Shown: piece after piece, positions 36,871 through 45,763 of the stretch
Position numbering within the stretch: the first letter of the stretch is position 1
Layout of the letters: each line of letters starts with the position of its first letter
Assembly: GCA_016720775.1 (NCBI GenBank)
Contig: JADKJX010000004.1
Coordinates: 310,001-374,000, forward strand
Direction: 5' to 3'
Length of the DNA stretch: 64,000 nt
Origin: Chitinophagaceae bacterium
Lineage (GTDB): Bacteria; Bacteroidota; Bacteroidia; Chitinophagales; Chitinophagaceae
The notes under the pieces: generated by a model
The model's database searches: none
Told to the model about the DNA's origin: nothing
What the model saw: the letters and a program-made list of their open reading frames with translations, nothing else
Made by a program: the position numbers and the translations under genes

Positions 36871-38360
36871 TAGCATAATGGCGGAACTGAGTCGTGGAAC
36901 CAAGGCATACCGATCAGAGACCGGGACGAGTGTATCAAAAATATTCTTTCAAAAACCTCACTGGCGTTGCCATACATGAACCCGTCAATGATCTCTTCGG
37001 TTGAACACTGTGCGTTCTGTGGCAATGAAAGTTTTTTCTGTGTAATAAAATCAGCGGTAAGATGAAGCAACTCTTTTGCCAACGGTTCAAAACTTTCTAC
37101 GGTAAGTATGCCGGGAAAGGGATTGATGCTGCCGTCGAAATCGCTGCCGATGGCGGTGGTGCCCCAGGCAAACATTCCATTGCTGTCGAGAACCATGGCA
37201 ATATGCTGCAACTGGTTCCAGATGATCCTGGCAGAGCGATGCAAAGGAGTTTCGCCGGGTATCACAGGAAGTCCTGCTTTCAGTTTCTTCAGATCAGCAT
37301 TGATGCATATATCCATCTGCAGGGCAAACAAGCCGCCCGATGCTGCAACGGCAATGATCTCTTCATCATAGAAATTAATATCGGCGGCATTGAAAATATC
37401 GTAGCAACCCGTGTTGGCCCGGCCGCCATTAAGTGATAACCCCATTACAGCCCCATGACTTACAATAAGTGGAATCTTTCTGTTGCTGTAATCTCTCTTC
37501 AGCAACTGCAGGTATTGTTGCCGGGCTGCAAGGCTCATGTGCTTGAGGTCAATGTATATGCTGCGTCCATTGCTGTTATCGAGTAAGGCATGAACAACTT
37601 TTTCGCCAAGGTTGAACAGCCCTGCATCAATATTTTTTTCCTGGTTCACTAATTTACCAAGCCGCTGCAGGCTTCTTGCATGTCCGCACAGGTCGTTGTT
37701 GAAATTGTGTGACAGCCCGATGAACAAAGGTGCATATTGCCATTGCTTTACTTTCTTTATGTTGTTTAGTATTTCATTTTCATCCGGCTTCACGCCAAAA
37801 TCAGCCAGCCCGCAATTGAAGACGTGTGCCCCTTCAATGCTGATGATGACCGCTATGGTATTTTCCTGCGCCGATATGTTTTCTGCTTCCTGCCAATTGG
37901 CGGCCAATTGCCAGCGGTATGCCTGGCCATTGATGATATGTTCTTGCCTGCTGTTGATCACAAATTCATATTCCTTCAGCAGGTCGGTAAAATAATCGGT
38001 ATGTTTTTGCAGGTGCCTGATGCGGTTATACCCGATCTCAATGCCCCAGTCGGCAAGAAAAGCTGCAAGCGGAGGCGGGACATTCGGGTTGATAAAAAAA
38101 CCTTTTTCAAACGGATAGAGAGAGAGGGAAATGATCTTTGCTTTTCCCTTCGCCATGGAACTGAAGTCAGCCTGCGAGAATTTGCTGACTCCTGTAAGCC
38201 GGTGGATCTTTCTTGTGAACCAGGAAGGGTTGATCTCATGCCACATATCAGCCCGGGGACTGTTGTGCCTGCTGAAACTATGGCCAAATGTTTTCAGGTT
38301 GGGGTGGCAATGAATATCGGCATACCGGAACTGAGGCATAGTTTCTCTGCATTTAAACAT
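36870..38360 (-). CDS. M19-type (membrane dipeptidase-like) metallopeptidase
   Basis: 496 residues. Renal-dipeptidase-like amidohydrolase fold: metal-site His pair in YADIHCHPN (about 14-19), Glu in ISIEGAHVF (about 175), His regions IGLSHNFNND (about 215) and IVSHGAVMG (about 300), and Asp in GSDFDGSIN (about 410). It should cleave dipeptides with Zn ions. No signal peptide, so cytoplasmic or modified. An internal Met at 38339 starts MPQFRYADIHC. The last 20 or so residues (IHSSRSLIGMPWF) are coded by a family B repeat copy, so the natural end is probably near FERIF. Its start directly abuts the stop of the desaturase gene. Confidence 0.8.
   Translation of the reverse strand: MFKCRETMPQFRYADIHCHPNLKTFGHSFSRHNSPRADMWHEINPSWFTRKIHRLTGVSKFSQADFSSMAKGKAKIISLSLYPFEKGFFINPNVPPPLAAFLADWGIEIGYNRIRHLQKHTDYFTDLLKEYEFVINSRQEHIINGQAYRWQLAANWQEAENISAQENTIAVIISIEGAHVFNCGLADFGVKPDENEILNNIKKVKQWQYAPLFIGLSHNFNNDLCGHARSLQRLGKLVNQEKNIDAGLFNLGEKVVHALLDNSNGRSIYIDLKHMSLAARQQYLQLLKRDYSNRKIPLIVSHGAVMGLSLNGGRANTGCYDIFNAADINFYDEEIIAVAASGGLFALQMDICINADLKKLKAGLPVIPGETPLHRSARIIWNQLQHIAMVLDSNGMFAWGTTAIGSDFDGSINPFPGILTVESFEPLAKELLHLTADFITQKKLSLPQNAQCSTEEIIDGFMYGNASEVFERIFLIHSSRSLIGMPWFHDSVPPLC
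36897..36932. repeat. Twin-hairpin repeat, family B, decayed copy inside the dipeptidase 3' end
   Basis: GGCATACCGATCAGAGACCG followed by GGACGAG, against GCATCCCGGTCAGAGACCGG plus GACGAG in the other copies. The first hairpin before it is degraded (GGAACTGAGTCGTGGAACC). Confidence 0.6.
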
Positions 38361-39461
38361 TTACATATCTTCTTCCAGTATATCCATCCAACGGCCATTT
38401 GACCGGATGAGCCGGTAGTGATTCCTTAATGTAGTGAACAGCGGGTACGACCGGTAAGGCAATCCTGCCTGCCGGTTGTATTTTATGATGGCATCGGTAA
38501 CTTCCTTTGCATACACATGGCTGATGTTGGGAAACAGGTGATGGGCAATATGAAAATTGCAGTTGGCCATTACATATTTGATGAACCAGTTGGTAGTGGT
38601 TACATCGTTGGTGGTATTCAACTGGTGCATGAGCCAGCTCTGCTGCAGCTTCATATCGCCCGATACAATGGGAAACTGGTTGCTGGTGTTTACATGCGGC
38701 GGCAATAAAACCATCAACGCAAAAAAACCGGCACTCAGCAGCATGATGAATAAGGCCAGTGCAGTCTGCCCCAGGTTGAAAGTCGTAAGTAAAGCCGGAA
38801 GAACGGCCAGGTAACCGACAAAGAAAAATTTGAAAAAGAATAGTTTTATATATTCCCGCCGGGATGGGTCTCCCAGTTTCCGGACGATCATGCCGGGGTT
38901 AAAGAAATCTTTAAAGTCACGCAGCAAAAACCAGTTAGTGATGAACAAAGGATAAAGAAATATCAGCAGGTGCTGGTAATGATGTACTGTTTTTTTACCA
39001 TCGAGCGGATGCACTTTCAGGAATTTGCTTTTTTCGATATCGCTGTCCCATCCGTCAACATTGGTGTAGTTGTGGTGCAGTTTAACATGACGTTTGTTCC
39101 ACATATAGCTGTTGGCCCCAATGATGTCGAACAGGAGCATATAGCGCTGGTTGTTTTTTTTTCCCCGGAACAGGGTGTTGTGAGATGCTTCGTGGATGAG
39201 GTTCAGAAAAATGATCACCAGCATCAGCCCCAGGAAAATATAGGCAAGGCAGAATAAAAGATAGCTGGTTTGAAAAAGCGCCAGCACATAAGTACCAAAA
39301 AATATTGCTGGAAGAAGAAATGCCTTGAACCGCATGATATTTTTTCTTGAAGCCGGCAACGATTGCATCACCCGGCTTACATGCTCCCGCAATTCCTTAA
39401 AATGACGGTCGGCTTCGGCATCTTTTGTATAGTGGGGAGTATGATGGTAACTGACAGACAT
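38361..39461 (-). CDS. Membrane fatty acid desaturase
   Basis: 366 residues. Three His boxes of the membrane di-iron desaturases: HEASHN (about 90), HVKLHHNYTN (about 125) and HIAHHLFP (about 305). Membrane segments lie at about 48-90 (two spans) and 205-255. It introduces a double bond in acyl chains using O2 and an electron donor, and resembles the linoleoyl-CoA/delta-6-type front-end group, as judged from box spacing (the usual Q-to-H change of cytochrome-b5 fusions is not seen). No cytochrome b5 domain. The dipeptidase gene starts directly after its stop, suggesting a shared transcript. Confidence 0.9.
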   Translation of the reverse strand: MSVSYHHTPHYTKDAEADRHFKELREHVSRVMQSLPASRKNIMRFKAFLLPAIFFGTYVLALFQTSYLLFCLAYIFLGLMLVIIFLNLIHEASHNTLFRGKKNNQRYMLLFDIIGANSYMWNKRHVKLHHNYTNVDGWDSDIEKSKFLKVHPLDGKKTVHHYQHLLIFLYPLFITNWFLLRDFKDFFNPGMIVRKLGDPSRREYIKLFFFKFFFVGYLAVLPALLTTFNLGQTALALFIMLLSAGFFALMVLLPPHVNTSNQFPIVSGDMKLQQSWLMHQLNTTNDVTTTNWFIKYVMANCNFHIAHHLFPNISHVYAKEVTDAIIKYNRQAGLPYRSYPLFTTLRNHYRLIRSNGRWMDILEEDM

Positions 39462-39568
39462 TTACCTGGATATTTTGCTGATTCAGAGTTGTAAGGTAAT
39501 ACTTTATGCCCCGACTTTAAACAGGATAATATATTACCAGGTAGCAAACAGGCCGGCAGCTATACGGG

Positions 39569-40735
39569 TTACTCTTCCCAATACTGCGTTCCTTTTTTAT
39601 CGATGTAACAGGCTTTGCTTTTGATGTACACAAGCGCCAATCCATTACTGAAAGAATAACACTCTGAATATTTTGGAGGGATCACTTCTTTGCCCGCTTT
39701 ATCAACAAAGCCATAGCTGTTGTTTTTAAACACCATCGCAAGCCCGTCGCTGAAATCTTCGGCCAGTTTATATTGGGCAGCAATAACGAGCTTACCTGTT
39801 TTATCAATATAGCCTTTGTTGTCATTCACCGTAACTTTTGCGAGGCCCTCAATAAATTTTCCTCCATAAGATTCAAACTGAATTGGAATAGCAAGCTTGC
39901 CGGTCTTATCTATATAACCGCTTTTGTTATTCATCGTTACCCGGGCAAGGCCTTCGGAGAACTGGCTTACATCATCGTACTGGATGGGGATCACTTCGTT
40001 TCCTTTTTTATCAACGAAACCTGACTTGCCGTTCAGTTCCACATAAGCCAGGCCTTCTTTGAACATATACGCCCGTTTATATTTCGGCTGAATGACCAGC
40101 TTACCTGTTTTATCAACAAAACCCCACAGGCCGGATTTCTGTACCGGTGCCAGTCCTTCAGAAAAAGCAAGTGCATATTCGTATTCAAGCGGCACAACCA
40201 GTTTTCCTTTTGTATCTGTGAAACCATACCTGCCGTCTTTTTTTACAAGGGCCATGCCTTCTGAAAATTCATTGGCATTATCATATTCAACGGGCACCAA
40301 CGTTTTTCCTTTTGCATCAATATAACCATACTTGCCATTGAGTTTTACTTTTGCAAGACCATTTTTAAAAGGGAAGGCATCTTCGTATAAATAAGGGATC
40401 ACGGTTTTGCCTTTTACATCAATGTATCCCCAGGTTTTATCCTGCTGTACATTCGCCATCCCTTCAGATAAATGATCTGCACGTACATACATAAGGGGGA
40501 TCACCACATCGCCTGTTTTATTTATAAAACCACACTTCCCTTCTTTCTTTACCAGGGCCATCCCTTCATAAAAGAGCCCGGCATAATCGTAGGCAGGAGT
40601 AACCTTCACCTCTTTTTTATCATTGGCATAGCCATACAGGTCTCCTTTGCGGTAAGGAATAAGTTCAGGTGTTTGTGCCATCAGTAAATGACTGAACAAG
40701 CAGGACAATGCCAATAGGTATTTGTTTAAACGCAT
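39569..40735 (-). CDS. Long secreted WG-repeat protein
   Basis: 388 residues. Signal peptide 1-20 (ends LLMAQ). About 12 WG-type repeats of some 30 residues cover the rest, nearly all with G-[YF]-[IV]-[DN]-[KT]-[KT]-G-[KN]-x-[VL]-I-P-x-x-Y-x-x-x-x-x-F-S-[ED]-G-L-A-x-V. The repeats are unusually even, indicating recent internal duplication. The ending YIDKKGTQYWEE is a short half-repeat. A shorter relative is at 6161-6742. Role unknown; probably a beta-structured surface protein. Confidence 0.85.
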   Translation of the reverse strand: MRLNKYLLALSCLFSHLLMAQTPELIPYRKGDLYGYANDKKEVKVTPAYDYAGLFYEGMALVKKEGKCGFINKTGDVVIPLMYVRADHLSEGMANVQQDKTWGYIDVKGKTVIPYLYEDAFPFKNGLAKVKLNGKYGYIDAKGKTLVPVEYDNANEFSEGMALVKKDGRYGFTDTKGKLVVPLEYEYALAFSEGLAPVQKSGLWGFVDKTGKLVIQPKYKRAYMFKEGLAYVELNGKSGFVDKKGNEVIPIQYDDVSQFSEGLARVTMNNKSGYIDKTGKLAIPIQFESYGGKFIEGLAKVTVNDNKGYIDKTGKLVIAAQYKLAEDFSDGLAMVFKNNSYGFVDKAGKEVIPPKYSECYSFSNGLALVYIKSKACYIDKKGTQYWEE

Positions 40736-40842
40736 AGCGTAAAATTTTTATCAATATAGAACGAAAGAGAAAAAGATCCTCTACCCTGCATTGGGTATTT
40801 TGAAGTGTGGAAGTTTAAGCAGGCTTATTTTAATGCAGGTTG

Positions 40843-40892
40843 CAGGACAGAGTCCTGAACCACAGCATCCCGGTCAGAGACCGGGACGAGAA
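40843..40892. repeat. Twin-hairpin repeat, family B, copy 2
   Basis: TTGCAGGACAGAGTCCTGAA, then the GCATCCCGGTCAGAGACCGG hairpin and GACGAG. The best preserved copy; it lies between two minus-strand genes. Confidence 0.75.
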
Positions 40893-40895
40893 TTC

Positions 40896-41294
40896 TCATC
40901 CGGCTTTTGTTAATTTAATTATCCGGTACAGTTTATCACCCGAAGTCAATGTGCCTTCCATGCTGTTGCCTTTTACGGTGAATTTAATGCTGACCTTATA
41001 TTTCTCTATGTAGCAGAAAAGGGAATTATCAGCCGGGTTAAAAGTAAAATCACTCAGTGCCATGTCTTCTTCCACCCCATTTACAATTTTGTTCGCAACT
41101 ACGTGGTAGGTATTTGGTATAGGCCCTTTTGTAAAATGATAAACTGCTATTTCATCATTACAAGCCGATGGTTTTACCTGGCAGATGGATGTTCCTTTCC
41201 AGGTACCTGTTAAAAGAGAATCGTTATTGGTTGTTGCATGTGAATTTCCTGCAAAGAAGAAAAGGAAAAGGAGGGCGATAAGAAGTGACCGCAT
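40896..41294 (-). CDS. Secreted lipocalin-like hypothetical protein
   Basis: 132 residues. Signal peptide 1-20 (ends NSHA). The mature part has one pair of Cys (SICQVKPSACND) and beta strands with a G-T-W-K-G start (LLTGTWKGTSICQ), and ends TSGDKLYRIIKLTK, the layout of lipocalin-like or DUF-type domains that bind small hydrophobic molecules. No confident family. Preceded by an A+T-rich leader; single gene. Confidence 0.6.
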   Translation of the reverse strand: MRSLLIALLFLFFFAGNSHATTNNDSLLTGTWKGTSICQVKPSACNDEIAVYHFTKGPIPNTYHVVANKIVNGVEEDMALSDFTFNPADNSLFCYIEKYKVSIKFTVKGNSMEGTLTSGDKLYRIIKLTKAG

Positions 41295-41371
41295 AGTACT
41301 TGTTTTGCAACAGATAATTTTTTTAGATTATTCCATAAAAATATCTGCTTTCTTTGGGTAGCTGCTGTGAC

Positions 41372-42561
41372 CTATGGATATATTTTTGCTTTCAATACCG
41401 GCCGTACGCTGTCTGCGATGGCCTGGAAGAGATTTAACGGGACGCCTGATGCATTGGCTTCTGTTTCCAGGCTATTGATAGTAGTTATGTAGTTTCTCCA
41501 GTCATTGCTGTTGCCTGCCGAATACATCCTGTTATCATTGGGCATGTCAACCGCCAGCACAACCGCGGTACTGTTTATTCTTGCCAGGTCATTGGTTCCT
41601 TTGGGTATGATCAATATTACTTTCCACACTTTGGAAGGAACTGTTACATTACCTCCGTTGATCGTATTGAACAGTGTATTCGATGAATTGTATCCTCCCT
41701 GCCCGAAATTACCCATCACTATATAAGCCTCGTTATTGCTGCCAACCAAACTACTGCGGATAAAACTTTCTAATCCTGCCCATGGGCCCTGGTTCAGGGT
41801 AGGTGCCTGGGGAATCATATTTGTCATCAGGAAGGTGGAAGAGTTTGCGGCCACGGTGGATGTCCTGTCAGCTGATGGACAGTTATGGCCCCTGTCGAAC
41901 CCGCTGCCTGAGTAGCTATTGGCTTGTACCTGGTACCATCCGTTAGGAAGATTTGTATCCGGCCTGAAATCATCCTGCCTGGGGGTGGATCCAAGATCCT
42001 CGCTTTGCAGGTGCCATGCTACCCAAACAGGTGTTCCCCGGCTTTGACTATATGCCAGTTTGTAATAACTATTATCCTTTAAATAATTTTCCGGGAACGA
42101 TATGGAAGCCTGTGCGTTGGTGGGGTTACCAGGAGTAAGCGGGTCGTTATCACCGGGTATTCCAGGTGATGGAAGGGTAACAAAAATTTTCAGATCGCCA
42201 TATACCGTACCCTTTTGATTGGTAGCATAGGCCCTTAAATAATAAAGGGTATTGGGCAACAGGCCGGTTACATAACTGGTAAAACTTCCCGTTCCAGCGC
42301 CATCAACGGTTTTGAAGCGGTCGCTAATGTAGGACTTGAATTTATATCCCATACCACACCCCTTGCTGTTACGGCTGCTCCCCCATCACTGGTAACCGTG
42401 CCGCCACTTACTGCCGTTGTTGAACCAATCGAAATAATAGCTGATGTTGTTATGGTTGGCAAGCCAGCAGCAGGAGGCGGAGTCAGATCATTTGTATTCT
42501 TTGAGCAGGAATATAACAAAGTACAAACCGCAAAAAGTTTTAAATAACGGGATGAATGCAT
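41372..42561 (-). CDS. Lipoprotein DNA/RNA non-specific endonuclease, frameshifted
   Basis: An N-terminal lipoprotein signal starts at 42561 (lipobox LLYSC). An Ig/FN3-like part follows (ISIGSTTAVSGGTVTSDGG; SYVTGLLPNTLYYLRAYATN). The catalytic NUC1-type part (about 165-396) has the hallmark DRGHNCPSADRT, whose His is catalytic, and an Asn-rich region with the Mg ligand. The two halves lie in different frames; one base restored in the four-T run at 42310-42313 (ASKTVDGAGTG) joins them into about 396 residues. As given, the first half ends early and the second lacks its signal. It would degrade nucleic acid outside the cell. Confidence 0.8.
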
Positions 42562-43038
42562 GTTTTTTGCCGGGGAAGTAATAACTCCCGTACCATAAAA
42601 TTACCTGTAATCCTTTAAATGATGGGAAAAATATCGGGAAAAGGTGAGGTTTTTCACTTGGGGTTAGCACAGAACTAGATCTTTAGGGCCTTAAGACGGT
42701 TAGTTTCGCATTCTTATTGGCAATAATGGTCTAAAGACTCAAGCAGGCGTTGGCCGAGGATAGCCGGCATTCTCCAAACATTTCCCTGCAAGAGACGGCG
42801 TTTCCTGAGTGAGCAGGTTATTATTCTGGCATAGTCTTTGGTGGGGTGAATAAAATGAAATAAATGTTGGATAAACCTGGTTGGTAAAGTACCATTGTTT
42901 TCGGGCAGGAAAAGTAATAACGAAAGGCAGTATTAATTAAAGTATTTAAATTATCATGTTGTCCTGCCTGTTATTAAAGATATAATAGATTGAATAGCAA
43001 CTGCGCTGTATTAAGACAGGTCCCGTTAAATTGCTGCT
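42562..43038. other. Gene-free stretch
   Basis: About 475 bases without a credible ORF or clear hairpin. Nothing beyond A+T-rich sequence upstream of the nuclease gene was seen. Confidence 0.5.
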
Positions 43039-44757
43039 TTACTTCAATCTCTCCCTAAAATCCAAATCATTCTTCCTCAACGTATCCAACGCTATATCAT
43101 ACCCGGCATCTGCATGCCGTATCACTCCCATGCCCGGGTCATTACGCAACACACGGCTTAACCTTGCTGCGGCATCATCCGTTCCATCGGCAACGATCAC
43201 CATTCCTGCATGAATGCTATAACCCATTCCCACGCCGCCGCCATGATGTAAGGAAACCCAACTTGCGCCGCCAGCTGTATTCACGAGTGCATTCAGTATC
43301 GGCCAGTCAGCAACGGCATCGCTGCCATCAAGCATGGATTCTGTTTCCCTGTTGGGAGATGTAACAGAGCCGGTATCCAGGTGATCTCTGCCGATAACGA
43401 TCGGGGCTTTTACTTTTCCGGTACGTACCAGTTCATTAAATGCAAGCCCGGCTTTTTCACGTTCGCCTTGTCCAAGCCAGCAGATACGGGCGGGCAATCC
43501 CTGGAAGGCAATTTTTTCTTTTGCCATTTCCATCCAGCGCAGCATGCCTTTATTGTGCGGGAACATATTTATGATGAGTTCGTCGGTAACAGCAATATCA
43601 GCCGGGTCGCCACTCAGTGCCGCCCAGCGGAACGGGCCTTTGCCTTCGCAGAATAGCGGACGGATATAAGCCGGAACAAATCCTGGAAAATCAAAACACC
43701 GGCCGGGCTTGAAGTTGTTTTCGATTGGTTGTGCGTTGCTGGTTGTTAATTGTTCGTATTCCTGTGCACGGGCACGTATGTTGTTGCCATAATCAAAAGT
43801 GATCGCCCCTTTATCCATCAGTTGCAACATCAGTTGCACATGCAGGTGCATGCTTTCGTAACTGAGTTCGGTATAATGTTCCGGGTTTTGTTCTCTTAAT
43901 ACATTGGCCTCTTCATTGCTAAGTGTGTGTGGTATATAACCGATCAGCGGGTCGTGGGCGCTGGTCTGGTCTGTGAGTGTATCCGGAATAATTTCCCGCT
44001 GGATCAACCGGTCTAAAAGATGTACTGCATTACATAACACTCCAATGCTTTTTGCTTCGCCTTCTTTCCGGTAATGAATGGCGGCATTTATGGCTTCATC
44101 AATGCTGGTATGTTTTTCATCGAGGTACTTTGTTTCAATACGTTTATCAATACGCCATTCTTCTACTTCTGCAATTAAGGCAACCCCTTCATTCATGGTA
44201 ATAGCCAAAGGTTGTGCACCACCCATGCCACCAAGACCAGCCGTTACATTCAAGGTACCTTTCAATGTGCCATTAAAATGTTTATCGGCAATAGCACCAT
44301 AGGTTTCATATGTACCCTGAACAATGCCCTGGCTGCCAATATATATCCAACTGCCGGCGGTCATCTGCCCGTACATCATCAGGCCCTTTTTTTCCAGTTC
44401 ATCAAAGTGTTCCCAGGTGGCCCATTTAGGAACGAGCTGGCTGTTACTGATCAATACCCTCGGCGCATCTTTATGTGTTTTCAGCATGGCAACCGGCTTG
44501 CCGCTTTGTATCAGCAATGTTTCATCATCATCCAGGTCTTTCAACGCCTTGATGATGAGATCGAGGCTTTCAAAATTCCGGGCAGCTTTGCCACGTCCGC
44601 CGTAAACGATCAGGTCATCGGGACGTTCGGCTACTTCGGGATCAAGGTTATTCAATAACATCCGCAATGCAGCTTCCTGTATCCATCCCTTGCAATTAAG
44701 TTTATTACCCGTGGGTGTTTTATATTTTATGGCGTCGTATTTTTTAATGTCGATCAT
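43039..44757 (-). CDS. hutU: Urocanate hydratase
   Basis: 572 residues. Second step of histidine breakdown: adds water to urocanate using NAD+ as electrophile, giving imidazolone propionate. Family hallmarks: YGGRGKAARN near 53, the Rossmann-like TAGLGGMGGAQPLA near 170, HDPLIGYIP near 275, the catalytic Cys region ARICWLGQGEREKAG near 410, and HHGGGVGMGYSIHAG near 505. Length is that of the family. Start at 44757. It lies on the same strand as hutH, but with the purine nucleoside phosphorylase gene in opposite orientation between, so it is not a simple operon. No hutI or hutG is seen within the window. Confidence 0.95.
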   Translation of the reverse strand: MIDIKKYDAIKYKTPTGNKLNCKGWIQEAALRMLLNNLDPEVAERPDDLIVYGGRGKAARNFESLDLIIKALKDLDDDETLLIQSGKPVAMLKTHKDAPRVLISNSQLVPKWATWEHFDELEKKGLMMYGQMTAGSWIYIGSQGIVQGTYETYGAIADKHFNGTLKGTLNVTAGLGGMGGAQPLAITMNEGVALIAEVEEWRIDKRIETKYLDEKHTSIDEAINAAIHYRKEGEAKSIGVLCNAVHLLDRLIQREIIPDTLTDQTSAHDPLIGYIPHTLSNEEANVLREQNPEHYTELSYESMHLHVQLMLQLMDKGAITFDYGNNIRARAQEYEQLTTSNAQPIENNFKPGRCFDFPGFVPAYIRPLFCEGKGPFRWAALSGDPADIAVTDELIINMFPHNKGMLRWMEMAKEKIAFQGLPARICWLGQGEREKAGLAFNELVRTGKVKAPIVIGRDHLDTGSVTSPNRETESMLDGSDAVADWPILNALVNTAGGASWVSLHHGGGVGMGYSIHAGMVIVADGTDDAAARLSRVLRNDPGMGVIRHADAGYDIALDTLRKNDLDFRERLK

Positions 44758-44770
44758 AAGTTATTTTTTT

Positions 44771-44854
44771 ACCGCAAAGGGCGCTGAGTTTTGCGCAAAG
44801 TACAAAAAGGATTCTCTGCGAACTTTGCGTTGTACCCTTCGTGTTCTTTGCGGT
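44771..44854. repeat. Intergenic palindrome of CGCAAAG words
   Basis: ACCGCAAAG (44771-44779) at the left and CTTTGCGGT (44846-44854) at the right, with further GCGCAAAGTAC / GAACTTTGCGTTGTAC pairing inside. An imperfect long hairpin between hutU and the purine nucleoside phosphorylase gene. Confidence 0.65.
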
Positions 44855-44956
44855 TAAATACAGTTGTAAAAATACTCAAAATCGCCCATCATTTTCAAAT
44901 CTTCAAATCAATCCATTTTCAAATTAATTAAATACCTTCACGCCCAATCAGAATCT

Positions 44957-45679
44957 ATGAGTGTACATATCAGCGCCCGGAAGGGCGAAATAGCCAATAT
45001 TGTTTTATTGGCCGGAGACCCGTTGCGGGCAAAGCACATCGCCGAAAATATGCTGCAGGATGTTAAACAGGTGAACAGCACAAGAAATGCTTTTTATTTT
45101 ACCGGAACCTATAAAGGTGTGGCAGTAACGGTTGGCGCAAGCGGCATGGGCTGTCCTTCCATTGGCATTTATTCTTACGAACTCTTCAATGAATACGATG
45201 TGGCTTGCATCATCCGCATCGGTACAGCCGGCGCTTATGAAACAACCACCAAAGTATATGATGTGATCAATGTTGATAAAGCCTACAGTGAGTCTACCTA
45301 TGCCAGCGAGGCATTTGAAATTACCGGCGACTGCATCGTACACCAGGGCCTTGCTTACGACAGCATCAATGAAACGGCTGCCGCTATTAATATGCCGATC
45401 AAAGCAACCAACATTCATTCGAGCGATGTATTTTACCGGAGCAGGAACGGCAAACCTGCTTTGGCAGAAAAAAATAATTGTGCAGCGGTGGAAATGGAAG
45501 CCTTTGCACTCTTTGCCAATGCGCAATACCTGAAAAAAATGGCTGCAACCATTCTTACCGTATCGGATATTATTCCCACGCATGAAAGTATGTCGGCCGA
45601 CCAGCGGCAGAATTCGTTGGATAACATGTCAAAACTTGCGTTGGAATCGGTGGTGGCGATCAGTAAGAAGATTAATTGA
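44957..45679 (+). CDS. deoD: Purine nucleoside phosphorylase, DeoD type
   Basis: 240 residues. Splits purine (deoxy)nucleosides with phosphate to the base and (deoxy)ribose-1-phosphate; hexameric family. Motifs: GDPLRAKHIAE near 20 (phosphate-binding Arg), GMGCPSIGIYSYEL near 66, IRIGTAGAY near 87, AAVEMEAFALFA near 177 (ribose-binding Glu-Met-Glu), and LTVSDIIPTHE near 202, which carries the catalytic Asp in SDI. Length is typical. It stands alone between divergent/convergent hut genes, each gap carrying an inverted repeat. Confidence 0.95.
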   Translation: MSVHISARKGEIANIVLLAGDPLRAKHIAENMLQDVKQVNSTRNAFYFTGTYKGVAVTVGASGMGCPSIGIYSYELFNEYDVACIIRIGTAGAYETTTKVYDVINVDKAYSESTYASEAFEITGDCIVHQGLAYDSINETAAAINMPIKATNIHSSDVFYRSRNGKPALAEKNNCAAVEMEAFALFANAQYLKKMAATILTVSDIIPTHESMSADQRQNSLDNMSKLALESVVAISKKIN

Positions 45680-45763
45680 TTTGGTAATTTGGAGATTTGA
45701 TGATCCCTTCAGTTCAAAGAATCTTTTCATCATCAAATCACCAAATCGTCACATCTCCAAATT
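45678..45763. repeat. Intergenic palindrome of ATTTGG words, overlapping the end of hutH
   Basis: The left arm begins GATTTGGTAATTTGGAGA (45678 on) and the right half reads ATCATCAAATCACCAAATC, then ACATCTCCAAATT (45729-45763). The last few codons of hutH lie in the right half. Confidence 0.65.

Larger units (their letters stand above)
33380..36878 (+). pseudogene. Choice-of-anchor I / esterase-like phytase protein with T9SS sorting domain, heavily frameshifted
   Basis: One original gene now spread over several frames. The ATG at 33380 starts a signal segment (MENVSLSLATPGVKKIIQC, then TFIAVILVLSS). Next comes choice-of-anchor I sequence (ANGAEISAF; GYLPDMVTFTSDGKKLLTAN; AISPDGTTAWVTLQENNA). 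After a double shift near 34230 and 34262 an esterase-like phytase part (FITHTDRGPNGEPTGINR; GADLEAIYVAADGSFWMVDE) reaches 34915. From about 34985 to 35625 the sequence is corrupted. Then choice-of-anchor I resumes (VPYLFVGMERIGDIAVYN), and a shift near 35936 leads into Ig-like repeats and a T9SS end (KVLPNPSSNYFTLQV; KGIYLVEVVQGDQKRVLK). Whether dead or only mis-sequenced is open. Confidence 0.7.

Noticed and set aside
37062..38402. Plus-strand frames across the dipeptidase gene
   Set aside because: Shadows of a clear M19-type gene on the minus strand.
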